This document shows, piece after piece, positions 17,293 through 25,189 of a stretch of DNA of 64,000 nt. The DNA is taken from the NCBI GenBank assembly GCA_910584495.1, contig CAJUAR010000003.1, forward strand, positions 17,450 to 81,449, read 5' to 3'. Below the pieces are notes generated by a model. That model was not told the DNA's origin. It did no database searches and worked only from the letters and a program-made list of their open reading frames with translations. Each line of letters begins with the position of its first letter. Position 1 is the stretch's first letter. Source of the DNA: an uncultured Muribaculaceae bacterium (GTDB lineage: Bacteria > Bacteroidota > Bacteroidia > Bacteroidales > Muribaculaceae). A program made the translations under genes and the position numbers.

Positions 17293-19002
17293 ATGAAAAA
17301 ATCTTTACTTCTCACTCTTGCAGCCCTGTCAGTCGGTTCTATGGCACAGGCCGAAGATAATTTCGCCAAGGTCTACGAAAATGCCGCCATCCAGTATATT
17401 TCGCCCAACGGCCAGTATGCTGCCGGTTCATTTAATGAGACCACCACTTTCTTCAACCTTTCCGAAGGCAAGATGACCGTCTTCACACCGGCAACCGACG
17501 ACAACGGCAACTATCTCGACTACAACGAATCTTACCAGGTGGGTAACGGCAACGTTCTGAGCAACACCGGCATACTGTTGTGCTCCGACAACAATAACAG
17601 CTCCACCACATACTACGAAAACGGCGTGTGGAAAGAACTTTCGGCCAAAGGCTCGCAAGAAAACGCCACCAACTGTGTGAACAGCATCACCCCCGACGGC
17701 TCGCGCATCTGCGGCAGCCTCGGTGTCTACCAGATGACCATCGATGAAGACAAGACCATGCTCAGCCCCTGCTACTGGGATCGTCAGGCCGACGGTACAT
17801 ACTCCGACCCCATCATGCTTCCCGTGCCCGAAACAGTGCCGCTGGGCCGCATTCCTCAGTACATTACCGCCAACGCCATAAGCCACGACGGCAAGGTGAT
17901 TGCCGGACAGATTACCGAATATTCAGGCATGCTTCAGTTCCCCATCGTCTATATCCAGGACGAAAACGGTGAATGGTCCTACAAGCTCCCCGGACTCGGC
18001 CTTTTCAATCCCGACGGTGTTGTGCTCCCCGAAGACCCCGGAGAAGGCCCGGAAATGCCCAGTGCACAGCAATACATGTCGGAGGAAGCAAAAGCAGCCT
18101 ATGATGAAGCATACGCAAAATACCAGCAGACATGGGATCCGGCGCTCTTTCCCAATGAAACCGACTACCTCACCCCTGAACAACTGGCAGCATACAACGA
18201 AGCTATCGAAAAATATAATGTACTCGCCGAAGCTTACAACGAAAAGCTTATGGCATTCTACGAGGCTTTCGACCAGATTTTGTATTCTTCGCCAAACTTT
18301 GTGTTCAACAATGTATTCCTTAGCCCCGACGGCAAGAAATATTATGTGAGCAATGAAATTCAAAGTGAATCCTTCTGGGATCCTAACACTTACGAGGTAT
18401 ATTGCATCGACATCGAAACCGATGCTGTAGAGAAATATATCGCCCCCGGCTACGGCATGATCGTCACCGCCGTGCCCGACAACGACGTGGTTCTTGGCTC
18501 CTACAATAAAGCAACAGGCTTCGAAACCGATGTGATCTATCCCGCCTATATCGTTAAAGATGGTATAGTGACACCGTTTGCCGACTATCTCGGCGAATTT
18601 TCGGCAGAAGTGGCAACATGGATGGAAGAAAACATGTTGCACGAAATCGAAGTGTACAATATGGAAACCGGAGACATCGATGTTATCGATATGCTTACCT
18701 TGGGTATTGCCTCCGCATCGGCCGACCTCAAGAAAATCTCCTTCTCGTGCGTGCCCCTGTGGCCACCATACAACAATGCCGAAACAGCCCTCTTCGAACT
18801 TGACAAGGTCAACACCGGTGTCGCTGCCGTCGAGGCCGCAAAAGATGCCGTGGCTGTGAGCGTATATAATGTTGGCGGCGTTTGCCTGCTCAATAACGTT
18901 ACTCCCGCCGCTGCCGAGGCTGCTCAGCTTGCCAAAGGTGTCTATGTTGTGAAGACAACATACGCCGACGGCACTGTCAAGAGCGAAAAACTTGTCAAAT
19001 AA
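17293..19002 (+). CDS. Exported propeller-like protein with sorting-type C-terminus
   Basis: A 569-aa protein with a clear signal peptide (MKKSLLLTLAALSVGSMAQA). Repeated blades with ISPNGQYAAG, ITPDGSRICG, ISHDGKVIAG and LSPDGKKYYV point to a beta-propeller. Residues about 250-335 break the pattern with an acidic, Tyr/Ala-rich helical stretch (EEAKAAYDEAYAKYQQ, EAIEKYNVLAEAYNEK). The end, SVYNVGGVCLL...GVYVVKTTYADG...SEKLVK, looks like a type A T9SS sorting domain, so it is probably exposed on the surface or released. Ligand or activity unknown. It is followed by a hairpin and the TlpA gene. Confidence 0.75.
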   Translation: MKKSLLLTLAALSVGSMAQAEDNFAKVYENAAIQYISPNGQYAAGSFNETTTFFNLSEGKMTVFTPATDDNGNYLDYNESYQVGNGNVLSNTGILLCSDNNNSSTTYYENGVWKELSAKGSQENATNCVNSITPDGSRICGSLGVYQMTIDEDKTMLSPCYWDRQADGTYSDPIMLPVPETVPLGRIPQYITANAISHDGKVIAGQITEYSGMLQFPIVYIQDENGEWSYKLPGLGLFNPDGVVLPEDPGEGPEMPSAQQYMSEEAKAAYDEAYAKYQQTWDPALFPNETDYLTPEQLAAYNEAIEKYNVLAEAYNEKLMAFYEAFDQILYSSPNFVFNNVFLSPDGKKYYVSNEIQSESFWDPNTYEVYCIDIETDAVEKYIAPGYGMIVTAVPDNDVVLGSYNKATGFETDVIYPAYIVKDGIVTPFADYLGEFSAEVATWMEENMLHEIEVYNMETGDIDVIDMLTLGIASASADLKKISFSCVPLWPPYNNAETALFELDKVNTGVAAVEAAKDAVAVSVYNVGGVCLLNNVTPAAAEAAQLAKGVYVVKTTYADGTVKSEKLVK

Positions 19003-19023
19003 TACACTCTAAACAATAAAAAA

Positions 19024-19058
19024 CCCATGGGGAAAGGGCTGATTGCCCTCCCCGTGGG
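19024..19058. terminator. Strong GC hairpin between the propeller gene and the TlpA gene
   Basis: CCCATGGGG pairs with CCCCGTGGG (one G-T), continued by GGGC/GCCC with a small bulge. A-runs precede it, so on the minus strand it would be followed by T6; on the plus strand there is no T-run. It may attenuate or stabilise the message rather than end it. Confidence 0.45.
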
Positions 19059-19086
19059 CATTGTCTTAATCTTACGAAACACTGAA

Positions 19087-19602
19087 ATGTATAAGAAATT
19101 CACATCGATTGTAGCTCTGGTGCTCTGCATGGCTTTTGCCATCGACGGCTATGCCCAGCTCCCCTCCGTTACGGTGAAGGACCTCAAAGGACGCAGCATC
19201 GACACTGCCAAACTGAACAATGGAGGCAAACCGTTTGCCATCAGTTTCTTTGCCACATGGTGCAAACCTTGCATGCGTGAGCTCAAAGCAATCAACGAGG
19301 TATATGCCGACTGGCAGGATGAGACCGGCATGAAGATGTATATCGTATCCATCGACGAAGCACAGAACGCCAACAAGGTCAAACCTCTTGTCGATGCCGA
19401 AGGCTGGGAGTACGACGTGCTGCTGGACAGCAATAGCGATTTCTTCCGTGCCCTGGGCCTGCAGATGGTGCCCCACGTGCTTGTTGTCGACGGCAACGGC
19501 AAAGTGGTATACACACACTCCGGTTATACCGACGGCTCCGAAACCGAAATTATCAAAACTATTCGCGGCCTCAAAAACAAGAAAGCCGCCAAGAAAAAAT
19601 AA
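19087..19602 (+). CDS. TlpA-like exported thioredoxin
   Basis: A 171-aa protein from ATG 19087, with signal peptide FTSIVALVLCMAFAIDGYAQ. The thioredoxin motif is FFATWCKPCMREL (Cys59, Cys62), with DAEGWEYDVLLDSNSDFF and the cis-Pro region LQMVPHVLVVDGNGKVVYTHSGY. TlpA/ResA proteins reduce disulfides in the periplasm. An in-frame ATG at 19027 lies inside the hairpin and would precede the signal peptide, so it was rejected. It is followed after 30 bases by the DUF6029 gene; the run of CxxC proteins suggests a redox role. Confidence 0.88.
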   Translation: MYKKFTSIVALVLCMAFAIDGYAQLPSVTVKDLKGRSIDTAKLNNGGKPFAISFFATWCKPCMRELKAINEVYADWQDETGMKMYIVSIDEAQNANKVKPLVDAEGWEYDVLLDSNSDFFRALGLQMVPHVLVVDGNGKVVYTHSGYTDGSETEIIKTIRGLKNKKAAKKK

Positions 19603-19632
19603 AAGACAGCTACTCATCTCTGCGCGAGCATT

Positions 19633-21303
19633 ATGAAAATAGCCAGACTACTTGCTCTTGCCGCCATAGGCTCTTTCGTGGGCGGCGCAATACCTGCCTC
19701 CGCTATCAACATCGGCGATGGCGGCGTGGCCCTGCACGGCAGCGTGCAGGCCGACATCCTATTTCCCGAAGAGGACGAGGCCATCAACACCGGCACATAC
19801 AGCCACAAACAACTATTCAACACCTATGCCGACCTCAACCTCATCAGCCGATATGTGGATGCCGGCGTGCGTGCCGAGTTCATGAAATGGCCTCTGCCGG
19901 GCTATGAGAACGACTTTGCAGGATGGGGCATTCCACACATCTATGCAAAGGGGCGTTTCAAAGGTTTCGAGCTCACTGCCGGTGACTTCTACGAGCAGTT
20001 TGGCAGCGGTTTCATCCTCCGCACATACGAAGAACGTGCGTTGGGCATCGACAACAGCATACGTGGCGGTCGCCTCAAGGTGACGGCAATCCCCGGTGTG
20101 CGCCTCACCGTGCTCGGCGGTCTCCAACGACGCTACTGGGACTGGCATAAAAAGTCGCAAGTCTATGGCGCCGATGCCGAAATCTCGCTCGAACAGTTAT
20201 TCAGCGGCCTGAGCAAGCGCAACATTACCTGGACCTTCGGCGCATCATACGTGCTCAAGCACGAAGACAAAACCGACGTGGGCATTGAAGGCACCGACTA
20301 TATTCTCAACCTGCCCGAAAATGTGAACGCCTTCGACCTCCGCTCGCAGTTCCAGAAACAAAACGTAACCCTGATGGGCGAATTTGCCTGGAAGGGACAG
20401 GACCCGTCGTTCGACAATAAATATACCTACGGCAAAGGGACGGCCGTCATGCTCAGCGCATCCTATTCTCGCTCGGGCCTCAGCGCTCTGGTGCAGGCCA
20501 AACGCAGCGAAAACATGGCCTTCCGCAGCCAGCGCGACATGAGCGGCACTTCGGCCTTCCTCAACAATATGCCGGCTTTTGCCTACCTACACACCTACGC
20601 CCTGCCGGCCCTCTATCCCTATGCCACTCAGGCAGCTCCCGGCGAATGGGCGTTCCAGGGCTCTTTCTCCTACACCTTTAAACGTCGCACCGCCCTTGGC
20701 GGTCGCTACGGCACCAAACTCAAAATCAACGCCTCCTATATCCGCGCCCTCGACCACAAAGACCCGAAGGAACTGATTCCCGGCACTATTGCAGGTACCG
20801 ACGGAAGCAAGACCTCATTCTTCGGCATGGGCAAGCGCTACTACCACGACTTCAACATCCAGATCGAAAAGAAGTGGAGCCGCTCGGTGAACCAGACGTT
20901 CATGTACATGAACCAGTACTACGACAAGACGGCAATCGAAGGCCACGGCGGCCAGATCAAGGCCAATATCTTTGTGGTTGACACCAAGTGGAAAATCGAC
21001 GACCGCTTCACTCTCCGAAACGAGCTGCAGTACCTGCAGACTCGCCAGGACGACAAAGACTGGGCCTACGGCCTTGTGGAGCTCTCGATTGCTCCATATC
21101 TGATGGTGACGGCTTCGGACATGTGGAACTTCGGCAGCACACACACTCACTACTATAACTTCGGCGTGGCCGGTAACTACCGTTCCAACCGTCTGCAGCT
21201 GAGCTATGGACGCACTCGCGCCGGTTTCAACTGCTCGGGCGGCGTATGCCGATGGGTGCCCGCAACACGCGGCTTCCAAATCGCCTATGCTTATACTTTT
21301 TGA
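19633..21303 (+). CDS. DUF6029-family outer-membrane barrel protein
   Basis: A 556-aa protein with signal peptide (MKIARLLALAAIGSFVGGAIPASA) and beta-rich, aromatic-rich sequence ending in a strand with terminal Phe (RGFQIAYAYTF), as expected for a BAM-inserted outer-membrane barrel. Blocks such as GDFYEQFGSGFILRTYEERALG, NSIRGGRLK and GRYGTKLKIN are characteristic of the family annotated as DUF6029. Its function is not known. Its place between a TlpA thioredoxin and an Omp28-type lipoprotein suggests that these act together at the envelope. Confidence 0.82.
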   Translation: MKIARLLALAAIGSFVGGAIPASAINIGDGGVALHGSVQADILFPEEDEAINTGTYSHKQLFNTYADLNLISRYVDAGVRAEFMKWPLPGYENDFAGWGIPHIYAKGRFKGFELTAGDFYEQFGSGFILRTYEERALGIDNSIRGGRLKVTAIPGVRLTVLGGLQRRYWDWHKKSQVYGADAEISLEQLFSGLSKRNITWTFGASYVLKHEDKTDVGIEGTDYILNLPENVNAFDLRSQFQKQNVTLMGEFAWKGQDPSFDNKYTYGKGTAVMLSASYSRSGLSALVQAKRSENMAFRSQRDMSGTSAFLNNMPAFAYLHTYALPALYPYATQAAPGEWAFQGSFSYTFKRRTALGGRYGTKLKINASYIRALDHKDPKELIPGTIAGTDGSKTSFFGMGKRYYHDFNIQIEKKWSRSVNQTFMYMNQYYDKTAIEGHGGQIKANIFVVDTKWKIDDRFTLRNELQYLQTRQDDKDWAYGLVELSIAPYLMVTASDMWNFGSTHTHYYNFGVAGNYRSNRLQLSYGRTRAGFNCSGGVCRWVPATRGFQIAYAYTF

Positions 21304-21377
21304 AAATTAAGAATTTAAAATGCATAATGCATAATTATAACTCGTTGCGAAGCAACATAAGCTCTAACTTGTAAGTA

Positions 21378-22187
21378 ATGAAAAAATATATATTCTCTCT
21401 CCTTGCGGCAGCTCTTCTCTTTACGGGCTGCGACGATATTGCCACCGACGACCGCTTTATCGAAGTGGAAGGCGTAACGCCAAAGCGTGCCGTACTGCTC
21501 GAAGACTTCACCGGGCAGAAGTGCATGAACTGTCCCACAGCACACGAAAGCATCGACCGATTCATCGAACAATACGGCGATGCAGTCATTCCCGTTGCCG
21601 TTCACTGCGGAGGCTTCGGCATCGCTCCCTCCAAACGACAGGTGGGCCTCATGCAGCCCGAAGGCAACACCTACAACGACCGCTGGGGAATCAACGAATG
21701 GCCTAAAGGCGTTGTGAACCGCAGCAGCGGGGCCCTCAATCCCGAAGGATGGGCATCTGCGCTGCGAGCCGAGCTCGACAAAGAACCGAGAACCGGTATC
21801 GATCTTTCAGCCATGCTCGACGACGAGGGCAAGAACATTGTTGTGGAATGTACGCTAAAACCCCTGGCCACCTTCGACGGTCGCCTGACGGTGTGGGTGG
21901 TGGAGGACGGGATTGTTGCACGCCAGACAATGCCCGACGGCTCGACAAACCGCGAATATGTTCACAACCATGTGTTCCGAGCTGTGCTTAGCGATGTCAA
22001 CGGCGATGCCGTGAAACTTGTCGACGGTGTTCACCAGAGCCGTTCCTACTCTGCCGAGGTGCGTGTGGAATACCAGGGAAATAAGGAAACGTGGAACACC
22101 GACAATCTATCCATTGTGGCATTTGTGGAAGGTGCCGACGGCGTGGAACAAGCTGCACGAACTAAAGTTGAGAAATCAAACGAATAA
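21378..22187 (+). CDS. Omp28-related lipoprotein with CxxC motif
   Basis: A 269-aa protein with a lipobox (LLFTGC, Cys18). EDFTGQKCMNCPTAHES carries a thioredoxin-like CMNC pair (Cys49, Cys52), followed by the Omp28 pattern YGDAVIPVAVHCGGFG and NDRWGINEWPKGVVNR. Omp28-related proteins are surface lipoproteins first known from Porphyromonas; the fold is thioredoxin-like with a C-terminal beta domain. It lies 74 bases after the DUF6029 gene and 26 bases before a tailed protein. Confidence 0.85.
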   Translation: MKKYIFSLLAAALLFTGCDDIATDDRFIEVEGVTPKRAVLLEDFTGQKCMNCPTAHESIDRFIEQYGDAVIPVAVHCGGFGIAPSKRQVGLMQPEGNTYNDRWGINEWPKGVVNRSSGALNPEGWASALRAELDKEPRTGIDLSAMLDDEGKNIVVECTLKPLATFDGRLTVWVVEDGIVARQTMPDGSTNREYVHNHVFRAVLSDVNGDAVKLVDGVHQSRSYSAEVRVEYQGNKETWNTDNLSIVAFVEGADGVEQAARTKVEKSNE

Positions 22188-22213
22188 TCTGAACTACAAT
22201 AAACAAGCGATTT

Positions 22214-22909
22214 ATGAAGAAATTTTATACTCTTTTTGCTTCGCTGGCATTTATCTTTGCCGCGAACGCTGCCAACAACAAACTCACATTCTTTATCGGC
22301 GAGACACCCATTGAAAACGGAAGCACTGTTGAGTTCAACGACCTTACGGTGGTAGAAGACTTCGGCGATGGCTGGGGCGAGGTTAAATACGAGCCCAAAC
22401 TGTTTTTGACCAACGACTTCTATTCCAGCAAAATCAAAGTTACTGCTAAATGCACAAGCGGAGAGACTGTGATGATGTGCTGCGGAGGGCTCTGCGGATC
22501 GGGCGTGGAAGTTGTGAAAGACAACCTTAAGATGCAGGCCGCCAGCACCCTTCCTCTTGAGTTCCACTGGGAAAATTCTGAAATTGAAATTGCCGCCGTG
22601 CCCGAAATCACCGTTGAGTTCGAAGCTTTCGACGGCTCCGGCAAAAATTCGCCCGCTTCATTCACCCTGGTAATGAAAAAGAATGCCGGTGTTGAGAACA
22701 TCGCCGCCGCTGCATATGTGCGCTTCAGCGGCAAAACTCTTTACTACAACGTCGCTTCGGCTTCGCAGCTTACTCTCTACAGTATCATTGGCACTCCCGT
22801 GCTAAGCCGGAATGTGAGCGGCAACGGCAGCGTAAGCCTCGACGGGCTCGCCAAAGGGTGCTACATCTACTCCCTGGCTGGCAAAACTGGCAAAATATAC
22901 GTGAAATAA
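22214..22909 (+). CDS. Small exported protein with sorting-type C-terminus
   Basis: A 231-aa protein with signal peptide (FYTLFASLAFIFAANA). The body is a single beta-rich domain with the cysteine cluster TVMMCCGGLCGSG. The final 80 residues (LYSIIGTPVLSRNV...GCYIYSLAGKTGKIYVK) have the shape of a T9SS type A sorting domain. The CCxxxC cluster in a protein encoded between two thioredoxin-fold proteins makes it a plausible redox client, which is inference only. No known family recognised. Confidence 0.7.
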   Translation: MKKFYTLFASLAFIFAANAANNKLTFFIGETPIENGSTVEFNDLTVVEDFGDGWGEVKYEPKLFLTNDFYSSKIKVTAKCTSGETVMMCCGGLCGSGVEVVKDNLKMQAASTLPLEFHWENSEIEIAAVPEITVEFEAFDGSGKNSPASFTLVMKKNAGVENIAAAAYVRFSGKTLYYNVASASQLTLYSIIGTPVLSRNVSGNGSVSLDGLAKGCYIYSLAGKTGKIYVK

Positions 22910-22941
22910 ACCAATTTATCATTAACTTAATTCCAGAGCAA

Positions 22942-24906
22942 ATGAAAAAACTATTACTATCTCTCGTGGGATGTGTGGTTGCTGTCTCGGCCATGGCCCT
23001 CGACATCGAGCTAAAGCCCGCAAAACACCTGCGCTCCAATCCCAACAGTTTCAAAACTGTTGAAGCCACCAATGTTATGCCTCTCGTATCTGCGTCGTCG
23101 CGCGCTACCGAGACTATGCCCTTCAGCCCTGCCGCCGACCCCTATCAGGCTGTACAGTTCCAAGATGTTAAAGCCGGCATGATTGAGGCCTGTGCATTGG
23201 AATTCACCGCCGAAAATGCTACTTCTTTTGCCGGCAACGTGGTGAAAAACATCACATTCTGGACCGGTATCGACCAGCGAAGCACCAATACCAACCGCTT
23301 CAGTTCTCTCACCGAAGCAACAGTCTTTATGACTAACGACATCCAGGAAGCTCCATTCTTTACCAAAAAAGTGACGCTCCCGGGTGATGCATTCACCCAG
23401 ATTTCAGTGGCCCTCGACGAACCCATGACCATCGAAGCCGGCAAAGGTTTCTATGTAGGCTACTATTTCGCAATTCCCAACGAAACCGAACTTCCCATTG
23501 TCATCGATGGTATTGGACATGCAGGTGAAGAAGGTGGCTGGGTAGCTCTTGCCAATGCCGGCGCTACTTTCGAAGAGCTGACATGGCAAAATATTGCCGA
23601 CCAAGTTGGTTTCTTATGCATCGGCATGACGCTCGAAGGCGACAAGCTGCCAAAAAACAGTGCCGATATGGTAGGCATCCAGACACAGCCCGTGGCCGAA
23701 GCCGACAAATCTTTCGATTGCGTCTTTGCCCTTACCAATAGTGCCGCCAACAAAATCGACAACATCTCTCTCCAGGTGAAGGTCGGCTCCGCAGAACCCA
23801 TTATCGGCGAGATGGAAATCGGAGGTCTGCCCTACGGCATGACTGTTCAGGGCGCACTCTCTCTTTCTACGACCGAAACCGGCATGATTCCTGTAGAAAT
23901 TACAATTATCAAAGTTAACGGCGAAGACAATAATTCCGCTACTCCTTCAATCGCTACAGAAATAGAAGTTATAGCTGCCGGCACAGGCTTCAAACGCCGC
24001 GTGCTCATGGAAGAATTCACCGGTGCCTGGTGCGGCTACTGCCCAATGGGCATCGTTGCTTGCGAATATGCGCGTGAAAACCTCGAAAACGAACTTATTC
24101 CCGTGGGTATTCACTCTGACGACGCTATGCAGTCGAGCTACAGCACAAACCTCATAAACACTTTCAACGACGGTTCATTCCCCTCTGTTGTACTCAACCG
24201 TATGTATAGCGCAGATGTCGAACTCGAAGGCCTCCTCGAAATGTACGACTATGTGAGCAACATTCCCGCTCGCGGAAAACTCGAATGTTCAGGTCGAGTT
24301 TCAGGCGACAGCATCTATATCGATGCCGAGACAACTTTTGCTATGGACATGGAAGATGCCGCCGAACGCTATATCCTCAGCTTCGAAATCACTCAGGACA
24401 ATGTTGGTCCATACAACCAGACAAACTACTTCAGCAATGATTTCCAAATGAAGCAATGGGGTCAGATTATGCTCGAACTTGAGGGATGGAACGAGAAACC
24501 TTATGAAGTAGAAACTATCTACGATGATGTATTCCGCTATGTCACCGCATTCCGCGGCCACAAAGGCAGCATTCCCGAATCCGTGAAAGCCGGCGAAACA
24601 TACACCTGGAATTACGGCTTGAAATGGCGCCAGCTCAAAACCTTCATCAAACAAATTGATGAGAACGGCGGCAGCCTCAACCTCGTGGGTATTCTCATGG
24701 ACAAAAACACACTCGAAGTTGAAAACGCCTTCTTCTATCAGCTCTATCATAAAGACGGCGACACGGGTGTCAACGACATCGTTGTGGAAGATGCCAACGC
24801 TCCTGTTGAATACTACAACCTCCAGGGCGTGCGCGTAGCCAACCCCGAAAACGGTCTCTACATCCGTCGCCAGGGCAACACCGCTACAAAAGTCTTCATT
24901 CGCTAA
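22942..24906 (+). CDS. Omp28/thioredoxin-like exported protein with NLQGVRV tail
   Basis: A 654-aa protein from ATG 22942 with signal peptide (KLLLSLVGCVVAVSAMA). Residues 30-350 form a beta-rich region with no recognised family. RRVLMEEFTGAWCGYCPMG (Cys364, Cys367) opens an Omp28-like thioredoxin domain (VGIHSDDAMQ, SFPSVVLNRMY). The end is PVEYYNLQGVRV...GLYIRRQG...KVFIR. An upstream in-frame ATG at 22858 lies within the previous gene and lacks a signal peptide. It closes the redox-type cluster and is followed by a strong terminator. Confidence 0.8.
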   Translation: MKKLLLSLVGCVVAVSAMALDIELKPAKHLRSNPNSFKTVEATNVMPLVSASSRATETMPFSPAADPYQAVQFQDVKAGMIEACALEFTAENATSFAGNVVKNITFWTGIDQRSTNTNRFSSLTEATVFMTNDIQEAPFFTKKVTLPGDAFTQISVALDEPMTIEAGKGFYVGYYFAIPNETELPIVIDGIGHAGEEGGWVALANAGATFEELTWQNIADQVGFLCIGMTLEGDKLPKNSADMVGIQTQPVAEADKSFDCVFALTNSAANKIDNISLQVKVGSAEPIIGEMEIGGLPYGMTVQGALSLSTTETGMIPVEITIIKVNGEDNNSATPSIATEIEVIAAGTGFKRRVLMEEFTGAWCGYCPMGIVACEYARENLENELIPVGIHSDDAMQSSYSTNLINTFNDGSFPSVVLNRMYSADVELEGLLEMYDYVSNIPARGKLECSGRVSGDSIYIDAETTFAMDMEDAAERYILSFEITQDNVGPYNQTNYFSNDFQMKQWGQIMLELEGWNEKPYEVETIYDDVFRYVTAFRGHKGSIPESVKAGETYTWNYGLKWRQLKTFIKQIDENGGSLNLVGILMDKNTLEVENAFFYQLYHKDGDTGVNDIVVEDANAPVEYYNLQGVRVANPENGLYIRRQGNTATKVFIR

Positions 24907-24932
24907 GCTACAATAGAAAAGCACAATACGCC

Positions 24933-24964
24933 GCAGCCGCCCGGATGGGCGGCTGCTTTTTTTT
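24933..24964 (+). terminator. Rho-independent terminator
   Basis: GCAGCCGCCC and GGGCGGCTGC form a 10-bp stem with loop GGAT, followed by eight T. The same hairpin recurs after three other tailed-protein genes in this window. Confidence 0.92.
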
Positions 24965-24979
24965 GGCAACAAATGCGGT

Positions 24980-25120
24980 CGCGAAGCCATGGAGACGAGG
25001 TGTCCCCACCTCGCAACGCTTGGCTGGTTGCCCGGCTACGCACAGGCGTACATTTACAAATGTATGGCTGACGGTTTGCTGCCGGGCGAGGTGAGGACAC
25101 CTCGCCTCCATGGCTTCGCG
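24980..25120. repeat. Palindromic non-coding repeat, copy R1
   Basis: Between two convergent terminators. Terminal inverted repeats of 26 bases (24980-25005 and 25095-25120; core GCGAAGCCATGGA, GCGAGGTGTCC) differ at one base. The interior shares, on the minus strand, the AAACCGTCAGCC / GTAGCCGGGCAACCAGCC blocks found in R2 and R3. No credible coding frame. Confidence 0.8.
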
Positions 25121-25134
25121 CTCGTGTTGTTGCT

Positions 25135-25164
25135 AAAAAAGCAGCCGCCCGGATGGGCGGCTGC
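25135..25164 (-). terminator. Rho-independent terminator of the NAGPA-like gene
   Basis: The same 10-bp GC stem (25141-25164) as at 24933, followed on the minus strand by T6. It ends the gene at 25190-26683. Confidence 0.9.
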
Positions 25165-25189
25165 GCGTATTGTGCTTTTCTATCGTAGC

